Source: Bradyrhizobium sp. WBOS07
GTDB lineage: Bacteria > Pseudomonadota > Alphaproteobacteria > Rhizobiales > Xanthobacteraceae
DNA length: 64,000 bases
Reading direction: 5' to 3'
NCBI RefSeq assembly: GCF_024585165.1
Contig: NZ_CP029008.1
Location: 248,001-312,000, forward strand
Shown: piece by piece, positions 1 through 8,689 of the stretch
How the letters are laid out: the number at the start of each line of letters is the position of its first letter
How positions within the stretch are numbered: position 1 is the first letter of the stretch
The notes under the pieces: model-generated
What the model was told of the DNA's origin: nothing
Seen by the model: only the letters and a program-made list of their open reading frames with translations
The model's database searches: none
Made by a program: the position numbers and the translations under genes

Positions 1-1
1 T

Positions 2-1120
2 CTCGACCGCATGGATGGTGTCGCGGAGGCCGTGCTCGCGGTGACGCGACGGGCCTATCCGACGCTGGAGATTCCGTTCCATGCGCGCTGGCGGCATTTT
101 GTGACCGGCGGCATCGACCGCTGGGCGCGGCTTGCCGACGCTGCATCGTGGCCGGACCGCGCGGCACGGGCGCGGGCCGAGTTTGATCTTGCCATCGTCA
201 GCGTGCTGCTCGACGCCGGCGCGGGCGCAGCGTGGCGATATCGCGATGCTGCCAGCGGCGCAAGCATCGGCCGATCCGAGGGACTTGCGATCGCGAGCCT
301 CGACATGTTCGCGGGCGGCCTGTTCTCGGGCGACGCCCGCGCGCCGTTCAGGGCCGATGCGGAGGTGCTGGCAAGACTGCCGCTGGCCTCCCTCACCCCC
401 GCCTTTCAGGTCAGCGATGCCAATCCGCTGCTCGGCCTCGAGGGACGCGTCGACCTGCTGCGGCGCCTGGGCACATTGACGGCGGAGCGCGCAGACGTGT
501 TCGGCCTGCGCGACACGCCACGGCCGGGCTGCCTGTTCGATCACATCGCGGCGCAGGCAAATGGCGGCACCGTTGCCGCGCCTGCGATCCTCGCCGCGGT
601 GCTGAACCAGCTCGGACCGATCTGGCCCTCGCGGCTCGAGCTTGGAGGCGTGCCGCTCGGCGATTGCTGGCGCCATCCCGCGCTCAGGGCCGACGACGCA
701 ACGGCGGGCCTCGTGCCGCTGCACAAGCTGTCGCAATGGCTGAGCTATTCGCTGATCGAGCCGCTGCAGCGCGCCGGTCTCGACGTCACCGAGATCGACG
801 GCCTGACCGGGCTGGCCGAATATCGCAATGGCGGCCTATTCGTCGATCACGGGGTGCTGCGCCTGCGCGATGGCGCCGATGCCGGGCGCGCGCATGCGGT
901 GGATTCGCTGCTGGTCGTGGAATGGCGGGCGCTGACGGTCGCACTGCTGGACCGGCTTGCCGATCTGGTTCGCGCCAAGCTCGGCCGCACGCCGCAGACC
1001 TTGCCGCTCGCCAGCATCCTGGAAGGCGGCACCTGGGCGGCCGGCCGCGCCATCGCTTTCGCCCGCCGTCCCGACGGCTCGCCGCCGCTCAAGGTGATCA
1101 GCGACGGCACGGTTTTCTAA
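2..1120 (+). CDS. urc4: URC4/urg3 family protein (DUF1688), 5' end outside window
   Basis: This resembles Urc4/Urg3 of the reductive-independent uracil catabolism (URC) pathway, whose biochemical role is not settled. The reading frame is open from the first bases, with Leu-Asp-Arg before the Met at 11, and family members run to about 400 residues or more, so the true start lies upstream; 372 residues are visible. The early block AYPTLEIPFHARWRHF and the late block VEWRALTVALLDRLADLVR are what I recognise. The next gene on the same strand encodes a uracil phosphoribosyltransferase; that enzyme is URC6 in yeast, which supports the assignment. The cytosolic protein has no signal peptide in the visible part. 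The family call is from recalled sequence, without a search. Confidence 0.82.
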   Translation, partial: LDRMDGVAEAVLAVTRRAYPTLEIPFHARWRHFVTGGIDRWARLADAASWPDRAARARAEFDLAIVSVLLDAGAGAAWRYRDAASGASIGRSEGLAIASLDMFAGGLFSGDARAPFRADAEVLARLPLASLTPAFQVSDANPLLGLEGRVDLLRRLGTLTAERADVFGLRDTPRPGCLFDHIAAQANGGTVAAPAILAAVLNQLGPIWPSRLELGGVPLGDCWRHPALRADDATAGLVPLHKLSQWLSYSLIEPLQRAGLDVTEIDGLTGLAEYRNGGLFVDHGVLRLRDGADAGRAHAVDSLLVVEWRALTVALLDRLADLVRAKLGRTPQTLPLASILEGGTWAAGRAIAFARRPDGSPPLKVISDGTVF

Positions 1121-1121
1121 A

Positions 1122-1313
1122 CCCTCTCCCCTTGTGGGAGAGGGTGGCTTCGCAAAGCGAAGCCGGGTGAGGGGTTCTCTCCGCGAATCCATCTCCCAGT
1201 GAAGTTCGCGGAGAGAACCCCTCATCCGGCGCCGTAGCCGAAGCTACGCTTCGGCGCTTTTGAGAACGGCGGCCTGAAGGCCGCCTATACCACCTTCTCC
1301 CACAAGGGGAGAA
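1122..1313. repeat. Palindromic intergenic repeat with a perfect 17-bp inverted repeat
   Basis: The whole urc4-upp spacer is a mosaic of hairpins. Arms at 1171-1187 and 1205-1221 are perfectly complementary over 17 bp around a 17-nt loop. Outer self-complementary pyrimidine/purine blocks begin near 1122 and end near 1313 (CTCTCCCCTTGTGGGAGAG type). This is the compact imperfect palindrome style common between genes in rhizobia. It may act as a transcript-processing or attenuation element between the two genes. Confidence 0.7.
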
Positions 1314-1329
1314 GGAAGAAAGGCATCCC

Positions 1330-1959
1330 ATGGAAGGCGTCACGATCGTCGATCATCCGCTGGTGCAGCACAAGCTGACCCTGGTGCGGGACAAGTCAAT
1401 CTCGACCAAATCGTTCAGGGAGTTGATCAAGGAGATCGGCATGCTGCTCTGCTACGAGGTGACGCGCGATCTGCCGCTCGCCGACACCGTGATCGAGACG
1501 CCGCTGGCGACGATGCATTCGGCCAAGATCGCCGGCAAGAAGCTGGTGTTCGTGCCGATGCTGCGGGCCGGCACGACCTTCGTCGACGGCATGATGGACC
1601 TGGTGCCGACCGCGCGCGTCGCCCATATCGGGCTCTACCGCGAGCCGCACAGCTTTGCCGCGGTCGAGTATTTCTTCAAATCGCCCTCCGACCTCAGCGA
1701 GCGCCTCGCCATCGTGGTGACGCCGGTGGTCGCGACCGCCAACACGGCCGTGGCCGCGATCGACCGGCTGAAGGAGCGCGGCGCCAGGGACATCCGCCTC
1801 GCCTGCCTGATCGCAGCCCCGGAAGGACTGGAGCGGTTACGCGGACTGCATCCCGACGTGCCGATCTGGACCGCGGCGGTGGACGAGGGTCTCGACGAGA
1901 ACGGCTTCATCCTGCCCGGCCTTGGCGATGCCGGCGACCGCGCCTACGGAACGCGATAG
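1330..1959 (+). CDS. upp: Uracil phosphoribosyltransferase, variant PRPP loop
   Basis: This enzyme would convert uracil and PRPP to UMP and pyrophosphate in the cytosol. Its 209 residues match the usual length, and the family blocks [13 protein letters not shown] near the start, [11 protein letters not shown] at 79-89 and the uracil-binding tail PGLGDAGDR at 196-204 are present. The PRPP-binding loop is odd: where E. coli Upp has DPMLATGGS, this protein has TPVVATANT at 131-139, losing the acidic residue and both glycines. The frame is intact and the rest is well conserved, so it does not look like a decaying copy. Lying directly after urc4, it is probably the URC-pathway enzyme rather than the general salvage enzyme; that role is inference. 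Confidence 0.9.
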   Translation: MEGVTIVDHPLVQHKLTLVRDKSISTKSFRELIKEIGMLLCYEVTRDLPLADTVIETPLATMHSAKIAGKKLVFVPMLRAGTTFVDGMMDLVPTARVAHIGLYREPHSFAAVEYFFKSPSDLSERLAIVVTPVVATANTAVAAIDRLKERGARDIRLACLIAAPEGLERLRGLHPDVPIWTAAVDEGLDENGFILPGLGDAGDRAYGTR

Positions 1960-1969
1960 GTCTCTCGGC

Positions 1970-1994
1970 GGCGTTCCACCCGTTTAGGAACGCC
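1970..1994 (+). terminator. Hairpin after upp, possible terminator
   Basis: GGCGTTCC at 1970-1977 pairs perfectly with GGAACGCC at 1987-1994 around a 9-nt loop, 11 bases past the upp stop. Only a short T run follows, so intrinsic termination is plausible but not certain. Confidence 0.45.
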
Positions 1995-2037
1995 TTCGAT
2001 CGCGCGCGGTTCTCCTGCTTTCAGGATGGAGAGCTCG

Positions 2038-2250
2038 ATGACCTATCAGGACAACGACCGCAGGGCCGACAGGGCGCGCCGCAACAGCCCGGTGGGCTGG
2101 GCGGTCGGCGCCATCTTCGTGATCGCCGTGGTCGCGGCCGTCTTCTTCTACAATGGACGCGAGTTCGGTCCCCAGACCACGACCTCGAATCCGAACACGG
2201 CGCCGAACGTCACCACCGGATCGAATCCGCCTGCTGCGCCGGCAAAGTGA
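2038..2250 (+). CDS. Small single-span membrane protein, unknown function
   Basis: A 70-residue protein with a charged N-terminus rich in Arg and Asp, one strong transmembrane segment at about residues 19-38 (WAVGAIFVIAVVAAVFFY core) and a low-complexity Thr/Asn/Pro tail that would face the periplasm. An in-frame ATG lies at 2026, but the ATG at 2038 is preceded by GGAG at 2029-2032 with suitable spacing, so I prefer it. It has no recognised domain. The layout resembles the 54-residue protein on the minus strand near 30.7 kb: polar N-terminus then a single span. It stands alone between the upp hairpin and a convergent protease gene. Confidence 0.7.
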   Translation: MTYQDNDRRADRARRNSPVGWAVGAIFVIAVVAAVFFYNGREFGPQTTTSNPNTAPNVTTGSNPPAAPAK

Positions 2251-2262
2251 TTGGCGGCCCGC

Positions 2263-3375
2263 TCACACCTTCCCGCTGCCGCAAATCAGCTTCAGCGACT
2301 GCCATTCCTTGTCCGTCAGCAGCGGCGGGCCGGAGGCCGGGCGATCTTCTTTGGTCATGCGGGCGAGGCGGTCCTCGGTCAGCGGGTGGCTGGCGAGGAT
2401 CGTCGTGAGCGTCGAGCCGCCCTCCTTGCCGGTGATGCGGAACATCAATTCGGCGGCGGGCTTCGGCGAGCGGCCGAGCTTGTGCATGACCTCGATCGCG
2501 AACGTGTCGGCGGCGGTCTCGGCCTCGCGCGAATAGGAGGCTTCGACCAGGCTGCGCGAGGCGAAGATCACCGCGGACGAGCCGGTGACGTCGCCAAACA
2601 AGAGGCCGATCAGGAACGAGGTGCCGCCGTTGTAGATCAGCCCGCGCATGTTGTCGTAATGCTTGAGATGACCGAGCTCGTGCGCGAGGATGCCGGCGAG
2701 CTCGTCGGGACTTTCGGCCTTGTCGAGCAGCCCCTTGAGCACGTAGACCTTGCCGCCCGGCAGCGCGAACGCGTTCGGCACCGAGGTCGGCAGCACCCCC
2801 GCGGTCATGGAATCGTCGTCGAGGCCGGCGGCATCGCGCAGGCGGTTGACGAGCTTGGTGAAGGCGGCCTTGCCGGCGGGATCTTCGCACGCATTGCGGC
2901 CGAAGATGGTCTTCACCTGCACTTCGGCGGCGTCGCCGATACGCCGTTCGACGGGTTTCGGCACCAGCGGCGCCAGACGGTCGGCGGCGAGCGGCACGCC
3001 GAACAAAACGACGCAGACGATCGAGACGGCGGCGGCCACCGACCAGCCGACGATCTTTGCGACACCGCGGCGCGAGGTCATGTGCTCGTCGAGCCGCATG
3101 CAGCGCGCCGTCACGTCGGCCGCAAGCACAGCGTCGCGGATTTCCAGCCGCGCCAATGGCGGCGCGGCGATGCACGCCAGGCGCAAGATGCCGGACGGAC
3201 TGTCGGCGCGGCGAATGTCGGCGTAAGCCCAGCGAACCGGCGCCCCGCCCTCCTCGGCGATCTCCAGCGCATCGCCGAACGTCAGTGTGACCTGCCGCCT
3301 GCGGCTCGACGTTCCGTCGAAGAAGATGGTCGGCTTCGCCGACTGCGCCGGCGCCGCGGCAAATGTTTCACTCAC
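2263..3375 (-). CDS. M48 family membrane-anchored zinc metalloprotease
   Basis: A membrane-tethered peptidase of the M48 (HtpX/Oma1-like) family, probably acting on damaged or misfolded envelope proteins. Of 370 residues, about 1-105 form a cytoplasmic region, 108-130 are hydrophobic, and the protease domain follows. HELGH at 232-236 supplies two zinc ligands and the catalytic Glu, and the downstream SREAETAAD block with Glu286 supplies the third ligand. The start is GTG at 3373-3375, three bases after the upstream DUF898 gene stops, so the two are surely co-transcribed. The DUF898 (YjgN)-M48 pairing is one I recognise from other proteobacteria. No substrate can be inferred. Confidence 0.88.
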   Translation of the reverse strand: MSETFAAAPAQSAKPTIFFDGTSSRRRQVTLTFGDALEIAEEGGAPVRWAYADIRRADSPSGILRLACIAAPPLARLEIRDAVLAADVTARCMRLDEHMTSRRGVAKIVGWSVAAAVSIVCVVLFGVPLAADRLAPLVPKPVERRIGDAAEVQVKTIFGRNACEDPAGKAAFTKLVNRLRDAAGLDDDSMTAGVLPTSVPNAFALPGGKVYVLKGLLDKAESPDELAGILAHELGHLKHYDNMRGLIYNGGTSFLIGLLFGDVTGSSAVIFASRSLVEASYSREAETAADTFAIEVMHKLGRSPKPAAELMFRITGKEGGSTLTTILASHPLTEDRLARMTKEDRPASGPPLLTDKEWQSLKLICGSGKV

Positions 3376-3378
3376 AGC

Positions 3379-4524
3379 CTAGAATCCCGCGACATCGAGC
3401 CCGTCGGCAAAACCTTCGCCGAGCGCGCTGGCAAGCTGGCCGCTGCCGCGCACGTCCGCCGCGGCCGCGATGTCGTGCACCGCAACGGTCTCGAGCACCT
3501 TGGCCCAGAGATCGCGCTGGAGATAGACCCGCATCACGATGTTGATCGCCAGCGCCAGGGCGAAATAGCCTGCTACCATCATCACCACCATGGGGATGCT
3601 CTTGGTGCCGTTGTCACCGGCGAAGATCTCCTCGGCCGGAACGCCGCTCAGCTGAACCAGCAGCAAGCCGCCGACGCCCATATAGGCAGCGAAGGCGACC
3701 GTGAGCAGCATCCACCAGCCGACCACCTTCCAGTACAAGCCGTAGAAGGCATCATGAGGCAGGTCCGAGGACAGGCTGACGCCGCCGATGCGGATGCCAT
3801 CGAGCCACCAGCGCCATTCGCGCGCCTTGAATTCGGCATAGACGAACGGCGCGAGCGGGAAGATCACGACCGCGATCGGGCTGAGCAGCCATAGCCACCA
3901 GGCGCGCTTGAAGAAGGTCCAGCCGTCACCTTCGAAATCGCCGCGCAGATCGCCGTAATGGCTGTGCTGCATCTTGTAGCGTTCGAGCGCGGCCTCGCGC
4001 CACGGCAGCGCCAGGCCGAGCGTCAGCAACACCAGCAGGCCCCAGGCCATGGCGCGGAACGCATAGGCCCAGCCCGAGCCGTCCATCCAGAACCGCACGC
4101 CGCGCCAGACCGTGCGCGTCAGCCGGTAGCGTCGCGCGCGAAAGATTGCGAACTGACCGAAGGCGTAGAATCCGATGAACAGCGGCACCGAGGCAAAGCC
4201 CTGCCAGCGCTCGAACTCGATGCCGATCAGGAAGTAGGCGAGGTAGATCGGCACCAGGATCGCGAGCGCGAACAGGAAGCCGACCAGAAGCTCCCTGGCC
4301 CGCCCGGTATATTCGGCGGCATCGCCGTCGATCGCAGTGTGCGCCCACAGATGACGGCGAATGTCGGTGACGAGCCAGAACCGGTAGAAGCCGAAGGTGA
4401 CGAGCTCCAGCATGGCACCCTTGGTGACCATTTTTCGGAAGTCGGAGCGGTGGCCGGAAAACTCGACCCGCGTCGGCGGCAGCGGCGGCGGAATGGGCTC
4501 GGAGCCGATCGGGGTCCATTGCAT
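3379..4524 (-). CDS. YjgN family (DUF898) inner-membrane protein
   Basis: A polytopic inner-membrane protein of the YjgN/DUF898 family, function unknown. The start used is the ATG at 4524 (MQWTPIGSEP), giving 381 residues; the frame extends to 4602 but the extra 26 residues look non-coding. After a proline-rich stretch comes the family-typical FSGHRSDFRKMVTKGAMLELVTFGFYRFWLVTDIRR region, shown here in part by GFYRFWLVTDIRRHLW, then about six hydrophobic segments and a repeated Tyr/Trp-rich half (FKAREWRWWLDGIRIGGV). It is the first gene of a two-gene operon with the M48 protease, which suggests envelope quality control, but that rests on context alone. Confidence 0.85.
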   Translation of the reverse strand: MQWTPIGSEPIPPPLPPTRVEFSGHRSDFRKMVTKGAMLELVTFGFYRFWLVTDIRRHLWAHTAIDGDAAEYTGRARELLVGFLFALAILVPIYLAYFLIGIEFERWQGFASVPLFIGFYAFGQFAIFRARRYRLTRTVWRGVRFWMDGSGWAYAFRAMAWGLLVLLTLGLALPWREAALERYKMQHSHYGDLRGDFEGDGWTFFKRAWWLWLLSPIAVVIFPLAPFVYAEFKAREWRWWLDGIRIGGVSLSSDLPHDAFYGLYWKVVGWWMLLTVAFAAYMGVGGLLLVQLSGVPAEEIFAGDNGTKSIPMVVMMVAGYFALALAINIVMRVYLQRDLWAKVLETVAVHDIAAAADVRGSGQLASALGEGFADGLDVAGF

Positions 4525-4824
4525 GTCGTTCACGGCGGCAACCTCGAGATGTCGGTCTATTCCAATCAAACTATAGATCAGAGATTGGTCGATCCCCAAC
4601 ACGGCCGGGTTCGATTTACCTCGATTCCAATCGGTTTCGGCACGATTTCACGACGAACGGTGTGCGGGGGATCACGCTAAGGAAGGTCCCGCGGCCCTCT
4701 CGCAAAAGTTGGATGTGGCAAAACTCTCCCTTGCTCCGGCGCAGACAACCGGCTGTAATTGCAAATCAAATACCGCAGCGCAGAATTCAACGAGAACGCG
4801 CGGTTCGTGCCAGGGAGAACGGTC
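4525..4824. other. Divergent intergenic region, nothing recognised
   Basis: About 300 bases separate the divergent DUF898 gene and the first P450. The part nearest the DUF898 gene is AT-richer than its surroundings, as promoters here tend to be, but I see no confident -35/-10 pair, inverted repeat or small gene. The P450 frame stays open back to a TTG at 4759, which I do not consider the start. Confidence 0.5.
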
Positions 4825-6087
4825 ATGCATGGGACCATGAGCGCGGCCAAGCTCGACGCATTGCGCGATCGCGCCAGTTCGTTGCCGCTGGAGCAATTCG
4901 ATCCGGGCGATCCTGAATTGTTCAGGACCGATACGTTCTGGGCCTATTTCGATCGCCTGCGCCGGGAAGACCCCGTGCATTATTGCAAGGACTCGATGTT
5001 CGGACCGTACTGGTCGGTAACCCGCTACAACGACATCATGGAGATCGAGACCAACCATTCGGTGTTCTCCTCGGCCTCCGCGCTCGGCGGCATCACCATC
5101 CGCGACATCGATCCGGACCTGCGCCGCGAGAGCTTCATCTCGATGGATCCGCCGCGTCATGCGGCGCAGCGCAAGACCGTGGCGCCGATGTTCACGCCGA
5201 CGCACCTCGACAATCTCGCGCTCAACATCCGCAAGCGCTCGGCCGAGTGCCTGGACAACCTGCCCCGCGGCGAGGTGTTCGACTGGGTCGACCGTGTCTC
5301 GATCGAGCTCACGACGCAGATGCTGGCGGTGCTGTTCGACTTTCCCTGGGAGGACCGCCGCAAGCTGACGCGCTGGTCCGACATCGCCACCACGATTCCC
5401 GGCCCCGACGGCCTCGTTGCCACCGAGGACGAGCGGATGGCCGAGCTGACGGAATGCGCGGCCTACTTCTCCCGGCTGTGGAAGGAGCGCAGCGAACAAC
5501 CGCCGAAGAGCGACCTGCTCTCGATGATGGCGCATGGCGCCGCGACGCGCGACATGGATGCAAAGAACTTCCTCGGCAATCTCATCCTTCTGATCGTCGG
5601 CGGCAACGACACCACGCGCAACACCATGTCGGGCTCGCTTCTCGCGCTGAGCCAGCATCCGGAGCAATATCGCAAGCTGCGCGAAAATCCCGCGCTGCTC
5701 GACAGTTTCGTCCCGGAGGTGATCCGCTGGCAGACGCCGCTGGCGCATATGCGCCGCACCGCGCTTTCCGACTTCGAGTTCCGCGGCAAGCAGATCAAGA
5801 AGGGTGACAAGGTCGTGATGTGGTACGTCTCGGGCAACCGCGACGAGGAGGCGATCGAAAAGCCCTACGATTTCATCATCGACCGCGCCCGCCCGCGCAC
5901 CCATCTGTCCTTCGGCTTCGGCATTCACCGCTGCGTGGGCTTGCGGCTTGCCGAACTCCAGCTCAAGATTATCTGGGAAGAGATCCTTGGGCGGTTCGAC
6001 CATATCGACGTGGTCGGCGAGCCCAAGCGGGTCTATTCGAGCTTCGTTAAGGGTTTGGAAGAGCTGCCGGTGAAGATTGCGGCTTAG
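4825..6087 (+). CDS. Cytochrome P450, CYP153-like
   Basis: A soluble bacterial P450 monooxygenase of 420 residues. The I-helix motif GGNDTTRN, the ExxR of the K-helix in EVIRWQTPLAHMRR and the haem-cysteine loop FGFGIHRCVG are all intact. Blocks such as FGPYWSVTRYNDIM, NHSVFSS, SIELTTQMLAVLFDFPWEDRR and VMWYVSGNRDEE closely resemble CYP153 enzymes, which hydroxylate the terminal carbon of alkanes and fatty acids; the actual substrate is not known. The start is ATG 4825 with GGGAG at 4812-4816; an in-frame TTG at 4759 is less likely. No ferredoxin or ferredoxin reductase gene lies nearby, so electrons must come from elsewhere. A close paralogue follows 65 bases downstream. Confidence 0.88.
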   Translation: MHGTMSAAKLDALRDRASSLPLEQFDPGDPELFRTDTFWAYFDRLRREDPVHYCKDSMFGPYWSVTRYNDIMEIETNHSVFSSASALGGITIRDIDPDLRRESFISMDPPRHAAQRKTVAPMFTPTHLDNLALNIRKRSAECLDNLPRGEVFDWVDRVSIELTTQMLAVLFDFPWEDRRKLTRWSDIATTIPGPDGLVATEDERMAELTECAAYFSRLWKERSEQPPKSDLLSMMAHGAATRDMDAKNFLGNLILLIVGGNDTTRNTMSGSLLALSQHPEQYRKLRENPALLDSFVPEVIRWQTPLAHMRRTALSDFEFRGKQIKKGDKVVMWYVSGNRDEEAIEKPYDFIIDRARPRTHLSFGFGIHRCVGLRLAELQLKIIWEEILGRFDHIDVVGEPKRVYSSFVKGLEELPVKIAA

Positions 6088-6096
6088 GACATCTCC

Positions 6097-6120
6097 CTCT
6101 CCCCGTTCTTGCGGGGAGAG
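6097..6120. repeat. Hairpin between tandem P450 genes
   Basis: CTCTCCCC at 6097-6104 pairs with GGGGAGAG at 6113-6120 around an 8-nt loop, ten bases after the first P450 stop. It is the same pyrimidine/purine hairpin type seen in other repeats of this window and may partly terminate or stabilise the transcript. Confidence 0.6.
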
Positions 6121-6152
6121 GCGAAGTGAAGAGAAACACTGGAGCCACGACG

Positions 6153-7427
6153 ATGAACATCCAAGCGCCGGTTAAGGTGGACAAGGCCGAACGCATGCGC
6201 AGGGCCCGCGAGGAGGCCTATGCGACGCCGCTGTCGCAATTCCATCCCGGCGCGCCCCGGCTGTTCCAGGACGACACGCTGTGGCCCTGGTTCGAGCGGC
6301 TGCGCAAGGAGGAGCCGGTGCATTACTGCACCAACGCGCCGATCGAGCCCTATTGGTCGGTGGTGAAGTACAACGACATCATGCATGTCGACACCAATCA
6401 CGGCATCTTCTCCTCGGATTCGACGCTCGGCGGCATCTCGATCCGAGACGTGCCGCAAGGCTACGACTGGCCGAGCTTCATCGCGATGGACCAGCCCAGG
6501 CATTCGGCGCAGCGCAAGACGGTGTCGCCGATGTTCACGCCGACGCATCTGGACGAGCTCGCCAAGCTGATCCGCCAGCGCTCGCAGACCGTGCTGGACA
6601 ATCTGCCGCGCAACGAGACCTTCAACTTCGTCGAGCGCGTCTCGATCGAGCTGACGACGCAGATGCTGGCGACCTTGTTCGACTTCCCCTGGGAGGAGCG
6701 GCGCAAGCTGACGCGCTGGTCGGACGTCTCGACCGCGCTGCCCAAGAGCGGCATCGTCGCCTCCGCCGAAGAGCGCCGCCGCGAGATGGACGAGTGCTAC
6801 GCCTACATGTCGAGGCTGTGGAACGAGCGCGTCAACTCGGAGCCGCGCAACGATCTGCTGTCGCTGATGGCCCATAACGACGCCACGCGCCACATGGATC
6901 CCGACAACCTCATGGGCAACATCATCCTGCTCATCGTCGGCGGCAACGACACCACGCGCAACACCATGACCGGCTCGGTGCTGGCGCTGAACGAGAACCC
7001 GGAGCAGTACGACAAGCTGCGCGCCAATCCGGAGCTGATCGACTCCATGGTGCCCGAGGTGATCCGCTGGCAGACGCCGCTGGCGCATATGCGGCGCACC
7101 GCGCTGGTGGACACCGAGATCGGCGGCAAGCCGATCCGCAAGGGCGACCGCGTCGTGATGTGGTACGTCTCCGGCAACCGCGACGAGGAGATGTTCGACA
7201 GGCCGAACGAGTTCATCATCGACCGTCCGCGCCCGCGCACCCATCTCTCCTTCGGCTTCGGCATCCACCGCTGCGTCGGCATGCGCCTCGCCGAGCTGCA
7301 GCTCAAGATCGTCTGGGAGGAGATGCTGAAGCGCTTCGACCGCATCGAGGTGGTCGGCGAGCCCAAGCGGATCTATTCCAGCTTCATCAAGGGCTATGAG
7401 ACGCTGCCGGTGCGGATTCCGGGGTAG
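6153..7427 (+). CDS. Cytochrome P450, CYP153-like (tandem paralogue)
   Basis: A second P450 of 424 residues, clearly duplicated from or with its upstream neighbour: both share GGNDTTRNTM, EVIRWQTPLAHMRRTAL, VMWYVSGNRDEE and FGFGIHRCVG. It carries all residues expected for haem binding and oxygen activation. The start is ATG 6153, with GGAG at 6141-6144; the frame is open from 6126. Differences concentrate in the N-terminal 30 residues and around the B-C loop region (VPQGYDWPSFIAMDQ versus DPDLRRESFISMDP), which in P450s often shapes the substrate pocket, so the two may differ in substrate. The function is inferred as omega-hydroxylation by likeness to CYP153. Confidence 0.88.
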   Translation: MNIQAPVKVDKAERMRRAREEAYATPLSQFHPGAPRLFQDDTLWPWFERLRKEEPVHYCTNAPIEPYWSVVKYNDIMHVDTNHGIFSSDSTLGGISIRDVPQGYDWPSFIAMDQPRHSAQRKTVSPMFTPTHLDELAKLIRQRSQTVLDNLPRNETFNFVERVSIELTTQMLATLFDFPWEERRKLTRWSDVSTALPKSGIVASAEERRREMDECYAYMSRLWNERVNSEPRNDLLSLMAHNDATRHMDPDNLMGNIILLIVGGNDTTRNTMTGSVLALNENPEQYDKLRANPELIDSMVPEVIRWQTPLAHMRRTALVDTEIGGKPIRKGDRVVMWYVSGNRDEEMFDRPNEFIIDRPRPRTHLSFGFGIHRCVGMRLAELQLKIVWEEMLKRFDRIEVVGEPKRIYSSFIKGYETLPVRIPG

Positions 7428-7737
7428 GCGCGCTACTACGAAGGCTTTGAAGTCAGGCTGCTTCATCACCCTCCGCTGTCATGCTCCGCGAAGGCGGAGC
7501 ATCCAGTACGCCGCAGCCTCTCGGTTCCAGCCGCGTCGCCTCTGGAATACTGGATTGCCCGCCCCTGTGCGCAATTGCGCACTAGGCGGGCAATGACACC
7601 GAGGGCGAGGCGAAGAGCGCATGGCCCCTGATGCACGGCAGGCTCCACACGCCTTCCGGCTATAAAATTCCGGCATGACAGCTCGCGCCAGATGCGAAGG
7701 CAAGTGGGCGCCTGACTGTTCTACGACATGGGCACAT
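7428..7737. other. Intergenic region holding one palindromic repeat
   Basis: The spacer between the second P450 and the convergent LysR gene holds one 120-bp palindromic element (7478-7597, listed separately). The remaining roughly 140 bases before the LysR stop show no gene, terminator with a T run, or other structure that I can support. Confidence 0.5.
7478..7597. repeat. Palindromic repeat, family B copy 1
   Basis: The element runs from GTCAT to ATGAC. Its left hairpin is GCTCCGCGAAGGCGGAGC and its right hairpin is GCCCGCC...GGCGGGC with a GCGCAATTGCGC core; inner borders read ATCCAGTA and TACTGGAT. The same plan is found at 35054-35154. It is typical of dispersed intergenic elements in bradyrhizobia. 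Confidence 0.7.
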
Positions 7738-8658
7738 CTAACTCAATTTGATGTCCCACACGCCGTCCTTGCGGCAGGCGGCGACTTCCTCGCGCAGGAG
7801 GGCCGTGACGGCGAGCGAGGCCGTCGAGACCGGCCGGTCGATCGGAGAAGCGAAAATGAGCTCGCGCGTCATCGGCTTCGAGACGGAAGCGGTTTCCAGC
7901 CGTCCCTCCGCGACCTCGCCATGGACCGAGGACGGCGGCAGCAGCGCGAAGCCGAGGCCCTCCTCGACGAGGCTCGTCAGCACGCGGAAGGAATCCGCCT
8001 CGAGCTGGACGTTGAGCTTGATCTTGCGCTGGGCGGCGGCGTGCTCGATCAGCGCGCGGAGGCCGTGGGAGTGAGAGGGCAGCACCAGCCGTTGCCGCAG
8101 CAGCCAGCCGACATCGACGCTCTTCTTGCGCGCCAACCCACAGCCGCGCGGCCCGACCGCGACGATGTTGTCGCGCCCGAGGCTCTCCACGTTGAGGTGC
8201 AGGTCGGCGGAGCGGCCGTAGAGGATGGCGAGGTCCATCTCGCCGCGATGCAGCCATTCGACCAGATGGCCGCTGTAGCTCTCGACGATGCGCAGCGAGA
8301 TGCCGGGAAACTTTTCGACGCAGCGCCGCGCAAAGCGCGCCGACAGCACGCAGCTGACGGTCGGAACGAGGCCGAGCACGACTTGGCCCGAAGGCGGCCC
8401 CTGGGACGACTGGATGTCGTCGCGGATCTGGTCGATCTGCCGCACGATGCCGGAGGTGCGCGCCAGCAGCAGCCGGCCGGCCTCGGTCAGCACCATGCCG
8501 CGGCCATTGCGGGTGAACAGTTCGGTGCGCAGCTCGTGTTCCAGCAGCTTGATCTGCCTGGAGAGCGCCGGCTGTGCCACGCGCAGCGTGTCGGACGCCT
8601 TGGACAGGCTGCCGAGCTCTGCCACGCAACTGAAGGTCCTGAGCTGCCGGAAATCCAT
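7738..8658 (-). CDS. LysR family transcriptional regulator
   Basis: A 306-residue LysR-type regulator with an N-terminal winged helix (MDFRQLRTFSCVAELGSLSK, helix-turn-helix around residues 18-37) followed by a periplasmic-binding-like effector domain. The start chosen is ATG 8658, which gives the canonical family N-terminus; 16 further upstream residues are open but atypical. The inducer-binding half contains PTVSCVLSARFARRCVEKFPG and resembles the NAC/Cbl-like subgroup. It is transcribed away from the acyl-CoA dehydrogenase/CoA-transferase/hydratase operon, and two inverted repeats lie in the 125-bp gap, so it probably controls that operon and itself. Confidence 0.88.
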   Translation of the reverse strand: MDFRQLRTFSCVAELGSLSKASDTLRVAQPALSRQIKLLEHELRTELFTRNGRGMVLTEAGRLLLARTSGIVRQIDQIRDDIQSSQGPPSGQVVLGLVPTVSCVLSARFARRCVEKFPGISLRIVESYSGHLVEWLHRGEMDLAILYGRSADLHLNVESLGRDNIVAVGPRGCGLARKKSVDVGWLLRQRLVLPSHSHGLRALIEHAAAQRKIKLNVQLEADSFRVLTSLVEEGLGFALLPPSSVHGEVAEGRLETASVSKPMTRELIFASPIDRPVSTASLAVTALLREEVAACRKDGVWDIKLS

Positions 8659-8689
8659 GCTTGCCAATCCTGGAAGGCTACTCCATACG

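Noticed and set aside
1330..1959. upp as a pseudogene because of the broken PRPP motif
   Set aside because: The frame is full length, all other conserved blocks are intact and codon use is normal, so it is better seen as a functional variant.
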